From NCBI GenBank assembly GCA_964498075.1, contig CAZCGA010000038.1:1-46267 (forward strand): a stretch of DNA of 46,267 nucleotides, in the 5' to 3' direction. The translations under genes were made by a program, and so were the position numbers. Source of the stretch: CAZCGA01 sp964498075. GTDB lineage: Bacteria > Desulfobacterota > Binatia > HRBIN30. The notes beneath the pieces are model-generated. The model was not told where the DNA came from. It ran no database searches and was given only the letters and a program-made list of their open reading frames with translations. This document shows, one piece after another, positions 16,745 through 25,801 of this stretch (its first letter is position 1; every line of letters begins with the position of its first letter).

Positions 16745-17620
16745 TTGAAACGGACTTCGACTATCTTGGAGTCGTCTTCAGACGACTTCTCTCTACCCTC
16801 AGCCGGGGAATTCTATTCCCCGGCGGCCCGCCGCAGCGATCACGGTCGGCGGTCACGCGTGGACGTTACGGGCGATCACACTCACCGCCGCGTCGCTCTA
16901 TTCCCCGGCGACCCGCCGCGCCGCTTGCGCTCCGATGTGACGGCGGCCGCCCACCTCGGGCACCCAATGCGCGCTGGCAGGGAAGCACGCCCGTGGCGCG
17001 GTGCCACACGCACGCCGGGGAATGGAATTCCCCGGCTCAGGTTCTTGGAAAAGTCCGTTTGAAACGGACTTCGACTATCTTGGAGTCGTCTTCAGACGAC
17101 TTCTCTCTACCCTGAGCCGGGGAATTCTATTCCCCGGCGACCCGCCGCGACGATCGCGGTCGGAGGTCACGCTCGGACGCGACGGGCGATCACACTCACC
17201 GCCGCGTCGCTCTATTCCCCGGCGACCCGCCGCGCCGCTTGCGCTCCGATGTGACGGCGGCCGCCCACCTCGGGCACCCAATGCGCGCTGGCAGGGAAGC
17301 ACGCCCGTGGCGCGGTGCCACACGCACGCCGGGGAATGGAATTCCCCGGCTCAGGTTCTTGGAAAAGTCCGTTTGAAACGGACTTCGACTATCTTGGAGT
17401 CGTCTTCAGACGACTTCTCTCTACCCTGAGCCGGGGAATTCTATTCCCCGGCGACCCGCCGCGACGATCGCGGTCGGAGGTCACGCTCGGACGCGACGGG
17501 CGGTCACACTCACCGCCGCGTCGCTCTATTCCCCGGCGACCCGCCGCGCCGATCGCCGCCGAGGTCACGCTCGGACGTGATCGGCGGTGACCCTCACCAC
17601 CGCGTCGCTCCGTTGGCGCG
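16745..17620. repeat. 314-bp tandem repeat array rich in palindromes, no genes
   Basis: The phrase starting gaaacggacttcgactatc recurs at 16747, 17061 and 17375, exactly 314 bases apart. Units 1 and 2 are nearly identical. Unit 3 diverges after about 170 bases and ends near 17620. Each unit holds at least four perfect palindromes: aagtccgttt-g-aaacggactt, agtcgtct-tc-agacgact, ccggggaat-tct-attccccgg and ccggggaat-gga-attccccgg. Open frames here have repeat-like composition and I do not consider them genes. A 100-N gap precedes the array, so more copies may exist. Confidence 0.9.
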
Positions 17621-17657
17621 AAAAAAAGGGCCTTCCCGGAAATCCGGGAAGGCCCTT
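17621..17657 (-). terminator. Strong intrinsic terminator
   Basis: A perfect 15-bp stem (aagggccttcccgga and its complement, 17626-17657) has a 2-base loop. On the minus strand it is followed by seven T. It lies 25 bases after the stop at 17682 and ends the secreted-protein cluster. Confidence 0.92.
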
Positions 17658-17681
17658 GTGGGACCGTCTATGAACCGCGGA

Positions 17682-19628
17682 CTACAGGTCCTTGGAGAAG
17701 ATGAACAGGTTCACGTACGGGTTGATGCTCTTCACCGCACCCGGCAGTCCGACTGCCGGGTCGACGGCGGGCGACCCGGTGATGCCGGTGCAGAACACGC
17801 CCGCATAGGTCGGGGCGTGCACCGACAGGTCGCCGACCACGGTGACGCTGCCGATGGTTGTGTCACCATGGAACCCTAAGAGCGTCGAAGCGTAGTCACA
17901 GACGGTCGCCGGGGCCGGGCAATCTACCACCGACTGGCAGCCAATGGCGCACAGGGCGGCGCCACCGGTGCAACCCACGCCAGCCACGGTGTCGCAGTAT
18001 CCGCAGAGCTTCTTGGTACCCGCGCCGCCACCGGTGACGTCGCTGATCGTCTTCGAGGCGGTGCTCAGGTCGAAGGGGTTCGGGATGTGAGGCTCGAATC
18101 CCGTCGTCGTCGGCGGGCAGGCCGAATCTGCATTGCCGGCTTCGTTACACTTCAGGCCGACGTTCGGACCTGCATCGGAACCCGGGAAACCGGCGCAGTT
18201 GCCTTGCGAGGCCGGGCCGATGCCGCAGGTGGGCTTGCCGCCGATGGGCACGCCGGTGCCGCAGATCGGGCAGTCCACGCCGATGACCACGGTGGTCTCG
18301 ATCGGCGCGTGGTTTTTGTAGGCACCGGAGGCGAAGTCCTCCAACCCCATCGAGGGGGTGCCGTTGCCGGAGTCCTTCGTCCGGGTCAACAAGCACACCG
18401 GAGTCGCCGGCCCAGCGCAGGTCTGGGTGACCGTCAGGATGTTTCCGTCGGTGCCACTGATGCCGCGGTTCGCGGGGCTGGTCGCCTTGAGTTGCGAGGT
18501 CGTGGTGCTCGGGCAGGGTCCCGTGCAGGTACCGCCGCCGGGGCAGTTTGCCAATGCAACGCAAGCCTGGCCGGCACGTGAGCCGCCCGCGCAGGTCTTG
18601 CAGAGATCACGCACGCAGTGGCCGCCGGTGGCGCAGTCGATGTTGTTCAAACAGACCGGAGCCAAGCCGTTGTCGCAGCTGGCGAAGGACAGCGGCGCCG
18701 CGGTGCCACCCTGACCGATCGTCGTGTCGGTCTGCTTCGCGCCGATTTGCAGCAGGTTGGAGCCGGCGATTTCTACCATGATGCGAGGCAATGGATCCTT
18801 CGCCTGGATGCCCGTGACGGCAACGAGCTTTGCCTGCGGCATGGTGTTGCCCATCGCCTTGCCCATTGGCCGCAGGATCGTGTCGACCACCCCGCCGGAA
18901 CCCTTGACGTCACCGTCCATGGTGCCGAGCAGACAGGTCAAAACGGCTTCCCAGCCGGCATGTTCGTTTGGAGCAGGGGGCACGGCCAATGCGGGATTCA
19001 CGCCGGGGCACGCGGTCTGGGTGTCCAAACCTACGTCCTCGACGTCAACGAGCTTCGCGGACGCGGGAGCGGGCAGCAGTAGATCGGACTGACACTTCGA
19101 CAGAATGGACTTGCGGAACGCCGCCTTCTGCGTCGTGTAGTCCTTCGCGCCGGTGACCGTGGACGGGCCGGGCTGGCACTCAATGAGATCGTTGGCGGTC
19201 AACTTGTTGCAGCCCTTGGTCCGATCGCACGAGAGAGCAACGGCGCCAGTGCAATCGCTATCGGCGCCACAGGGCTTGCCCTTGTTTGCCAAGTCCTTGC
19301 ACAGACCGTTGTTGGCGAAGCAGACGGCGCCGTTGGCCGCGCCGCCCTGACAGGCATACGGCACTGGCAGGGTGTTCGTCCCCTTGTTGTTGCTGATGAC
19401 GATGTTGTTGATCGAGGTTTGAATCTTGTTCACGTACACCCGGGAGGCATCCAGGATGGCCTTCTGACAAGCGGCGGCAAGCTTGCAGCCGGCATCATTC
19501 AGGTTACCCAGGTTGGGGAAGCCGGTAAATCCGGTCGAACCTGCACACGCGGCCAGCGCACTGTGCGCCGAGCCGAGCATGCCGACGAGCGCCGCAGCGC
19601 ATATCGCCTTGGTCAGCTTATTTTTCAT
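17682..19628 (-). CDS. Secreted Cys-rich protein of unknown function
   Basis: A 648-residue exported protein with a signal peptide (AICAAALVGMLGSAHSALA, cleavage likely after ALA). Residues 30-220 form an N-terminal domain (QKAILDASRVYVNKIQTS). Cys-rich runs follow, such as CLNNIDCATGGHCVRDLC and CPGGGTC, the same style of repeat as in the upstream 995-residue protein. The C-terminus is beta-rich and ends NPYVNLFIFSKDL. No catalytic motif is recognised. ATG 19628 has AAGGAGG 4-5 bases upstream. A good promoter lies at 19826-19855 and a strong terminator follows. It is likely an extracellular or surface protein stabilised by disulfides. Confidence 0.75.
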   Translation of the reverse strand: MKNKLTKAICAAALVGMLGSAHSALAACAGSTGFTGFPNLGNLNDAGCKLAAACQKAILDASRVYVNKIQTSINNIVISNNKGTNTLPVPYACQGGAANGAVCFANNGLCKDLANKGKPCGADSDCTGAVALSCDRTKGCNKLTANDLIECQPGPSTVTGAKDYTTQKAAFRKSILSKCQSDLLLPAPASAKLVDVEDVGLDTQTACPGVNPALAVPPAPNEHAGWEAVLTCLLGTMDGDVKGSGGVVDTILRPMGKAMGNTMPQAKLVAVTGIQAKDPLPRIMVEIAGSNLLQIGAKQTDTTIGQGGTAAPLSFASCDNGLAPVCLNNIDCATGGHCVRDLCKTCAGGSRAGQACVALANCPGGGTCTGPCPSTTTSQLKATSPANRGISGTDGNILTVTQTCAGPATPVCLLTRTKDSGNGTPSMGLEDFASGAYKNHAPIETTVVIGVDCPICGTGVPIGGKPTCGIGPASQGNCAGFPGSDAGPNVGLKCNEAGNADSACPPTTTGFEPHIPNPFDLSTASKTISDVTGGGAGTKKLCGYCDTVAGVGCTGGAALCAIGCQSVVDCPAPATVCDYASTLLGFHGDTTIGSVTVVGDLSVHAPTYAGVFCTGITGSPAVDPAVGLPGAVKSINPYVNLFIFSKDL

Positions 19629-19825
19629 ATATCCTCCTTCAGTCGGTCTGATTGCATCGTACCCTGATTACACGTGGAACCCTCTTGTTCCCCGCATCCC
19701 CCAAACACACCGTTTCAGGGCGGTGCACGCCCCTTTCCGTCCGGCGGATAGCGAGGGCTTCGAAACTCTTCCAGCTCAAGCGCGCAAGTTTTCACGCTGG
19801 TGAACCCCTGTGGTGTCTGTGCGCG

Positions 19826-19855
19826 ATCATGGCCCCATACGGTGACGTATGTCAA
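19826..19855 (-). promoter_or_regulatory. Probable sigma-70-type promoter for the 648-residue Cys-rich protein
   Basis: On the minus strand a perfect TTGACA (-35, 19850-19855) is followed after 18 bases by CATGAT (-10, 19826-19831). The gene start is about 200 bases downstream, leaving a long leader. The 19629-19891 intergenic stretch shows no other feature. Confidence 0.5.
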
Positions 19856-19891
19856 TACAGTAATTTCCTAGCCGCACACTTTTCGCCGGGC

Positions 19892-22879
19892 TCACCGTGA
19901 GGTCAGGCTGTTGGTGACCACGTTGTCCCCCACCAGCGCCTGATCGATGTTGTCGAAGGCGGCGACCAGCTTGGTGTTGGTCAGCGGCCCGCCGTTCAGC
20001 AGACTGCTGCAGTTGAACTTGGTGCCTTGCGCCAGGCCGACGCAGCTGGTTCCCGGCGTACAGACGCCCTCGGAGATCAACACGCCGACGGTATCGTTGG
20101 CGTCGACCAACGTCGCCGACGCCATGGAGGTGGTGGTCGGGATCGGCAGACCGGTGGCCGGGCGCCCCGGACCGATGGGATCGTCCGGCGTACAGGGGAG
20201 GCCGTCCGCGCCCTTGGCGGGGAACACCAGCTGGCACTTGCCGGACGGGCAGTCGGTATCCGCGGTGCAGGCATTGCCGAAGGAGCCGCCGAGCGCACAC
20301 ACGCCGGCGCCGGCGCCGGTGCAGATGAGATTGGTGACGCACGTCATTCCCGCCGTGCCCAGATCACCCGTGCACACGCCGGCGCAGAAGCCCGGCTTGC
20401 ACAGGCCGCCGTTCGAGCACTCGGAGTTCACCGTGCAGGGTTTGAGGCACGCACCGGCGATGCAGGGCGTCCCCACCGCGCACGCCGCTCCCGTGGTGCA
20501 GGCTTGCGGTTGCGCCGGGAAGCCGGTGCCCGTGCAGGTCGCGGCCAGCCCGCACGTGCCGGCGTCCATCATGACGCCGATGGCGGTGCTGGTGACCACG
20601 ATGCCATCGCCGATCGTCCCCACGCCGGTCGTCGAGGCATGATCCGGGCTGTTGCAGGTGCCGGGGTGCCGGCTCAAGTTGTTGCACTCGTTGCCGCAGA
20701 CGCCGAGGTTGTCGCCGACGCTGCATTGGTCGTCCGTCATGCACTTCTTGTCGGGTGTCGGGCCGCCGATACAGTGGTCGCTGCTTTCCTTGCACGCGAA
20801 CGACCGCAGATCCGTGCGTCCCGCGTCGTGCGCCGAGCACATCGGGTCGTCCGGGCTGTCGCACAGCCCGTTGACGCCGCAGTCGGCGTTGCTCTTACAG
20901 GCTTTGCCCAGGTTCGCACCGGCGACGCAGACGCCGCCGCCCTTGCCGATGTTCTTGCAGAAGTCGGTGCCCGAGCCGCCGCCGCAGTCGAAGGTGCTGC
21001 CGCAGGCCAGCCCTTCGCGGACCGATCCGCCCTGACACGTCCCCGGCCCGTTGTTGGTGTTGCACGCGCCGTTGGGGCAATCGACGCTCGGGTTGCATCC
21101 CAAGCCGTTGTTGGTGCCGCCGGTGCAGGTGAAGGTGGTGAGGCTGCAGGTGCCGCCGCCGGGACACTGCACGTCGGGATTGCACACCGCTCCATCGCTG
21201 GTGCCGCCGATGCATTGCTTCGGCGGAGTGGTGTTGTGATCACGTGACAAGTTCACGTTGATCCCCGTGACCCCGGTGGCGCCGCAGCCGATCAGGCCGG
21301 CGCTGGAGTTGCCGGGACCGGCGACATCCGGAGCGAAGGCGCCGCGCACGCAGGCACAGGCCAGACCCGGCACCTTGACCGGCGTGAAGAAGACGCTCTG
21401 CGCCTTGGCGCAGACCGGCACCACGCCATCGTTGGCAACGAGGTTCGGCTTGCCGACCTTCAGAACTTGCTGGCCGGCGAGCGGGCCGATCGACAGCGCC
21501 CCGATAGTCAGGCTTTGCAGCACCGCGGCGCTCTTGGCGGTGCACACGCCGGGCTGGGTCCCCGCTGGACATGGGGGGGTTGACACGGTCGTGCAGGTGC
21601 TGCCGTTCACCCCGCAGTAGTTCCCGCAGACACCGGTGGGGCAATCAAAATTGCGGTTGCAGACGGTGTTGGCCGGAGCCGTACCGCCGACGCAGGCGAA
21701 CGCCGTGCACGTGCCGCCGCTGAGGCAGTTGGCGTTGGTGGTGCAAGACCTGGTCGCATTGTTCGAGCAGCGGTTCGGCACACCGCCCGTCCCGCCGCAC
21801 GCGCCACTGGGGCACTGCGAGTTCGGGTTGCACGGCAGCAGGTCGTTGGCGCCGCCGGCGCAGAAGTTGGGCTGGGACACACCGGACGGCGACGCGCACT
21901 CCGTCGGGAAGATCGGCGGGTTGGCGTTCAGGTTTCCCGTCTTTGCCGGATCGCCGGAGGTGCACCCACCGACACCCAGGCAATCGTTCGGTGACGTACC
22001 GCACTCACTGGTGCACACGCCGCGGTTGTTGCTCGGTCCGCAGTCCTGGCCGGAGGCGCACACTTTCCCCGGGAAGGCGCCGCCGACGCAGGTGCGCTGG
22101 AAGGTGCAGTCCACCGGCGGAGAAGCCTTCGGGTAGAGCGGCCCATAGCACTTGGCGCCGCTGAACTTGAACAAGAAGTCCGACTCGGCGGTACACAGGG
22201 CGGAGCATCCATCACCGCCGAACGCCTTGCACACGCCGCCGTCGCAGTCCGCGTCCTTCGTGCAGGCGTTGCCGAAGCACTGGTTGATCTCGCCGGTCGC
22301 CGCATTGAGGCCGCAATCAATGTCGGCGGTGTCGATCGTACAGGGTTGGCCGAGGTGGGGACCTTCCTTGCAGAACTTGGGTCCGTCGATGCAGGTGCCG
22401 CCGTTGTCGCAGGTCTCGCCGATCGCCGCCTCAGGAATGCCGTTGCCGCAGACATTCGGCAGCGGGCCCTCGCCCGGCGTGTTGGTCGCGGTTGCGGTCG
22501 GCGTCGAAGTTGGGGGTGGCAGGGTCGGTATACTCGTCGCCGGAACGATCGTCGGTGTGGGTGTGGCCGCCCCGGGGGTGATGCAGGCCGGGCCCGGCGT
22601 GACCTGCTGGCAGCTGGCGGGATTGGAAAAGCAGTTCGCCGCCCCCTGCACTTCGCCGATGCTGACCGGCCCGTTGCCGTTCCGGTCGCACGCCGGGCAG
22701 ATGCAGCGGTTGGCCCCGGAGAAGATGTTGGCGCACTTCTGGACTTCTCCGATCGACACCTGGCCGTTCGCGCTGCAGTCGCCGACCACCACTGCGCGCG
22801 CCGCCTGGACGTGTAAGCCGATCCCGGCCACAACCGTGGCGAGCACGATGGCGATTCGTTTCCGTAGACACCCGATCAT
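19892..22879 (-). CDS. Secreted Cys-rich protein with an N-terminal dockerin-like double EF-hand
   Basis: A 995-residue exported protein. A signal peptide ends near residue 28. Residues 33-83 hold two calcium-loop motifs, DCSANGQVSIGE (34-45) and DRNGNGPVSIGE (65-76), each followed by a helix, the layout of type I dockerins. A Thr/Pro linker (about 98-135) follows, then CGNGIPEAAIGETCDNG, a Myxo-type disulfide-rich repeat. Many C-x5-C-x(3-6)-C modules fill the rest. ATG 22879 has AAGGAGAG upstream. It lies 78 bases after a lipoprotein gene with three cohesin-like modules, so the two may bind each other. No enzymatic domain is seen. Confidence 0.75.
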   Translation of the reverse strand: MIGCLRKRIAIVLATVVAGIGLHVQAARAVVVGDCSANGQVSIGEVQKCANIFSGANRCICPACDRNGNGPVSIGEVQGAANCFSNPASCQQVTPGPACITPGAATPTPTIVPATSIPTLPPPTSTPTATATNTPGEGPLPNVCGNGIPEAAIGETCDNGGTCIDGPKFCKEGPHLGQPCTIDTADIDCGLNAATGEINQCFGNACTKDADCDGGVCKAFGGDGCSALCTAESDFLFKFSGAKCYGPLYPKASPPVDCTFQRTCVGGAFPGKVCASGQDCGPSNNRGVCTSECGTSPNDCLGVGGCTSGDPAKTGNLNANPPIFPTECASPSGVSQPNFCAGGANDLLPCNPNSQCPSGACGGTGGVPNRCSNNATRSCTTNANCLSGGTCTAFACVGGTAPANTVCNRNFDCPTGVCGNYCGVNGSTCTTVSTPPCPAGTQPGVCTAKSAAVLQSLTIGALSIGPLAGQQVLKVGKPNLVANDGVVPVCAKAQSVFFTPVKVPGLACACVRGAFAPDVAGPGNSSAGLIGCGATGVTGINVNLSRDHNTTPPKQCIGGTSDGAVCNPDVQCPGGGTCSLTTFTCTGGTNNGLGCNPSVDCPNGACNTNNGPGTCQGGSVREGLACGSTFDCGGGSGTDFCKNIGKGGGVCVAGANLGKACKSNADCGVNGLCDSPDDPMCSAHDAGRTDLRSFACKESSDHCIGGPTPDKKCMTDDQCSVGDNLGVCGNECNNLSRHPGTCNSPDHASTTGVGTIGDGIVVTSTAIGVMMDAGTCGLAATCTGTGFPAQPQACTTGAACAVGTPCIAGACLKPCTVNSECSNGGLCKPGFCAGVCTGDLGTAGMTCVTNLICTGAGAGVCALGGSFGNACTADTDCPSGKCQLVFPAKGADGLPCTPDDPIGPGRPATGLPIPTTTSMASATLVDANDTVGVLISEGVCTPGTSCVGLAQGTKFNCSSLLNGGPLTNTKLVAAFDNIDQALVGDNVVTNSLTSR

Positions 22880-22957
22880 GACATCTCTCCTTGGCTGAGT
22901 CCCTCGGTCTTGCCGGCTCGCCACTTCGCCCGTCCTCATCCTGAGCATCCCGTCAGC

Positions 22958-25675
22958 TCACGGCGCCGTGACCGTGATGGTGCCGTTGGTGCCGCCGACG
23001 TTGGTGAGGTCGTCACCGTCCGGGTTCGCCGCGCCGGGCACGTTGGCCAACAGCTTGTCGCCCAAGCTGGCGCCGTCCTGGATCTTGAACTTGCAGCTGA
23101 ACAGCGCGCCGTCGGTGATCAGGTTGCTGTTGAGGAAGTTGATCACGCCGACCCGTAGGATCTTCTCGTTGGCATTGGGGCCGGCCAGCACCGACGGCAA
23201 CAGGTTCTTGTTGGCCGCGGTCCCCGGGCCGACGCGCGGATCGATGGTGCAGTCGGGCGTGGTGTCCGGCATCAGCAGCGCGGCGACCTGGGTCGAGTCG
23301 AACGTGATGTCCGTCGACGTCGACGCCACCATGCCGCCGGCGTTCGCCAGCGACACCACGACCATCACCGTCGCGCCGATGGTGCCGCTCGCCGAGCCGA
23401 CGTTCACGGCCGGCCCCGCCGGAGGCAGCACGGTGATGGTGCCGTTGGTGCCGCCGACGTTGGTGAGGTCGTCCCCGTCGGGGTTCGCCGCACCGGGCAC
23501 GTTGGCCAGCAGCTTGTCGCCCGGCGTGGCCGCCGCTTGGATCTTGAACTTGCAGCTGAACAGGGTGCCGTCGGTGATCAAGTTGCTGTTGAGGAAGTTG
23601 ATCACGCCGACGCGCAGGATCTTCTCGTTGGCATTAGGGCCAGCCAGCACCGACGGCAACAGGTTCTTGTTGGCCGCGGTCCCCGGGCCGATGCGCGGAT
23701 CGATGGTGCAGTCGGGGGTGGTATCGGGCATCAGCAGCGCGTCCACCTGGGTCGAGTTGAAGGTGATGTCGGTCGACGTCGACGCCACCATGCCGCCGGC
23801 GTTCGCCAGCGACACCGCGATCATCACCGTGTCCCCGGCGGCGCCACTGGCCGAGCCGACGTTCACGGCCACGCCGCCCGCCGGAGGCGAGGTCGACGTG
23901 GCGGTCGCGGCTGGTGGCTGCGTGTCCGTCGGGGTCGGCGGCTGCGTGTTCGTCGCGGTGGGCGTCGGTGTGCTCGTCGGCGCCACCGGCTGCGTGTTGG
24001 TGGGGGTAGCAGAGGGCTCGGCCGAGATGACGGTAATGGTGCCGTTGGTGCCGCCGACGTTGGTGAGGTCGTCACCGTCCGGGTTCGCTGCGCCGGGCAC
24101 GTTGGCCAACAGCTTGTCGCCCAAGCTGGCGCCGTCCTGGATCTTGAACTTGCAGCTGAACAGCGTGCCGTCGGTGATCAGGTTGCTATTGAGGAAGTTG
24201 ATCACGCCGACGCGCAGGATCTTCTCGTTGGCATTGGGGCCGGCGAGCAGCGACGGCAACAGGTTCTTGTTGGCCGCGGTCCCCGGGCCGATGCGCGGGT
24301 CGATGGTGCAGTCGGGCGTGGTGTCCGGCATCAGCAGCGCGTCCACTTGGGTCGAGTTGAAGATGATGTCGTTCGACGTCGACGCCACCATGCCGCCGGC
24401 GTTCGCCAGCGACACCGTGATCGTGACCGTGGCCCCGGGAGCGCCGCTCCCCGTGCCGACGTTCACGTCCACTCCGGCTACCGGAGGTGAGGTCGCTGTC
24501 GCGGTGGGGGGGACGGCGGTGTCGGTGGCGGTCGCCGCCGGTGTATTCGTCGCCGTCGGCGGCACCGGGGTCGACGTTGGCGTGTGTGTCGGAACCGTCG
24601 TGTTGGTCGCCGTCGGCGGCACCGGTGTTTTGGTTGCCGTGGGCTGCGGTGTGTTGGTCGCCGTTGCCGTTCTGGTCGCCGTGTTGGTCGCGGTCGGCTG
24701 CGGTGTGTTGGTCGCCGTGGGCTGCGGTGTGTTGGTCGCCGTTGGTGGCCGTGTATTGGTCGCGGTCGGTGGCGCCGTATTGGTCGCGGTGGGCGGCACC
24801 GGGGTATTGGTCGCGGTCGGTGGCGCGGTGTTGGTTGCCGTCGGCGGCACGGCGGTGTTGGTCGCCGTCGGCGCCGTCGTGCTGGTGCGTGTCGGACTGG
24901 GGGTATTGCTCGGCAGTGGAGTCGACGTGTTCACCGGCACCGTGCTCGTCCGGGTCGCGGTGGCAACGGCGGGCGATGATGTCTCGGTCGGTTCGGCCTC
25001 CGTCGGCCCCACCGTCGGGACGCCGAGGGCGGCGTTGATCGTGGCTTGAACGACGGGGCTGGAAGCGGCCGCCTGGTTGGCGCTGCTGTTGATCTGCGCC
25101 GGCGTGGTGCCGCTGATGCCGGGCAGCGGCCGGATCTCCGCGGCAATGTCGCGCAGCTCGCTGCTCGAGAAGTCGCACAGCTTGGGGGGTTGCGGGGGAA
25201 GAACACGGTCGAGGACCTGCCGGACCGCCGCTTCGCTGGCGAAGTCGACGGTGATCGCTTGGCTCGTGCTGGTGACGAATGCGCGCGTCTCATTGACGGT
25301 GCCGGCGTTGACGGTGAGGATGAACCGGCAGGTATCTTCGGTTTGGCCGGTCGGCAGCTTGAGGACTCCGAAGATCGGATCGTCCCCGAACAGACCTTGA
25401 TCGTTGGTCAGCACGCTGGTGCTACCGGCTTGCACGTCTTCGATGCCGTTGCTGAGCAAGCGCGACAGCCGCACCTCAACGCCGCGACCCACGGCGACGA
25501 CGATGCCCGCCGAGTTGGGGAGCTTGACGATGCCGGTCACCGTCGGTCCGCCCGGCGTCGCCGGAGGCGGCAGACGGACACCGATGTTTGCATCGCCACC
25601 ACACCCCGCCGTGAGCGCGATCAATGCCAGTACCGGGAGAATCTGAACGCTAGTCCTCGCAAGCCATCGCACCAT
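22958..25675 (-). CDS. Lipoprotein scaffold with three cohesin-like modules on a Thr/Pro stalk
   Basis: A 905-residue lipoprotein (lipobox LTAGC, Cys25). Residues 35-220 form an N-terminal region with TGIVKLPNSAG and VEVRLSRLL. A long stalk of TATNT-PPTATNTP repeats covers about 225-398. Three modules of about 150 residues (about 400-550, 599-747, 753-903) share VNVGSASG, DTVMIAVSLANAGGM, STDITFNSTQVDALL, ITDGTLFSCKFKI and GTNGTITV. This matches the cohesin fold pattern; each module has two Cys. ATG 25675 is chosen (AGAGGA upstream) over GTG 25693. A cell-surface scaffold that captures dockerin-bearing proteins is the natural inference, and such a protein is encoded next door. Confidence 0.78.
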   Translation of the reverse strand: MVRWLARTSVQILPVLALIALTAGCGGDANIGVRLPPPATPGGPTVTGIVKLPNSAGIVVAVGRGVEVRLSRLLSNGIEDVQAGSTSVLTNDQGLFGDDPIFGVLKLPTGQTEDTCRFILTVNAGTVNETRAFVTSTSQAITVDFASEAAVRQVLDRVLPPQPPKLCDFSSSELRDIAAEIRPLPGISGTTPAQINSSANQAAASSPVVQATINAALGVPTVGPTEAEPTETSSPAVATATRTSTVPVNTSTPLPSNTPSPTRTSTTAPTATNTAVPPTATNTAPPTATNTPVPPTATNTAPPTATNTRPPTATNTPQPTATNTPQPTATNTATRTATATNTPQPTATKTPVPPTATNTTVPTHTPTSTPVPPTATNTPAATATDTAVPPTATATSPPVAGVDVNVGTGSGAPGATVTITVSLANAGGMVASTSNDIIFNSTQVDALLMPDTTPDCTIDPRIGPGTAANKNLLPSLLAGPNANEKILRVGVINFLNSNLITDGTLFSCKFKIQDGASLGDKLLANVPGAANPDGDDLTNVGGTNGTITVISAEPSATPTNTQPVAPTSTPTPTATNTQPPTPTDTQPPAATATSTSPPAGGVAVNVGSASGAAGDTVMIAVSLANAGGMVASTSTDITFNSTQVDALLMPDTTPDCTIDPRIGPGTAANKNLLPSVLAGPNANEKILRVGVINFLNSNLITDGTLFSCKFKIQAAATPGDKLLANVPGAANPDGDDLTNVGGTNGTITVLPPAGPAVNVGSASGTIGATVMVVVSLANAGGMVASTSTDITFDSTQVAALLMPDTTPDCTIDPRVGPGTAANKNLLPSVLAGPNANEKILRVGVINFLNSNLITDGALFSCKFKIQDGASLGDKLLANVPGAANPDGDDLTNVGGTNGTITVTAP
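22964..24478 (-). repeat. Three near-identical cohesin-module coding repeats
   Basis: The coding segments at about 24026-24478, 23434-23880 and 22964-23417 share long identical stretches. The phrase gtgccgttggtgccgccgac recurs at the end of each. Modules 1 and 2 are separated by a Thr/Pro linker, modules 2 and 3 by only a few residues. Confidence 0.85.
24480..24950 (-). repeat. Low-complexity Thr/Pro-Ala-Thr-Asn linker repeat
   Basis: Short degenerate repeats encode TATNT with PPTATNTP or PQPTATNT variants, all in one frame. Such stalks extend surface proteins and are candidates for O-glycosylation. Repeat number is probably variable between strains. Confidence 0.8.
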
Positions 25676-25801
25676 GCATGTCCTCTTCGGCACTCGATAG
25701 TCTCAGGTACTTTATTCGGTCCAGAACGCTACTTTTGGCTACCATCCTCTGGGTCTGTACGTCAACTAGAATATGGCCCGCGGTTGGTTGCGCGTCGCCT
25801 C

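Noticed and set aside
16745..17600. CRISPR-like array
   Set aside because: The repeat unit is 314 bp, spacers are not unique, and no cas genes are present; it is an ordinary tandem repeat.
20027..21247. A 406-codon plus-strand open frame
   Set aside because: It lies wholly antisense to the 995-residue Cys-rich gene; composition is Ala/Arg-rich with no recognisable domain, as expected for a shadow frame in GC-rich DNA.
22968..25049. A 693-codon plus-strand open frame of repeated hydrophobic segments
   Set aside because: It is the antisense of the cohesin-like lipoprotein, and its repeats mirror the coding repeats of the real gene.
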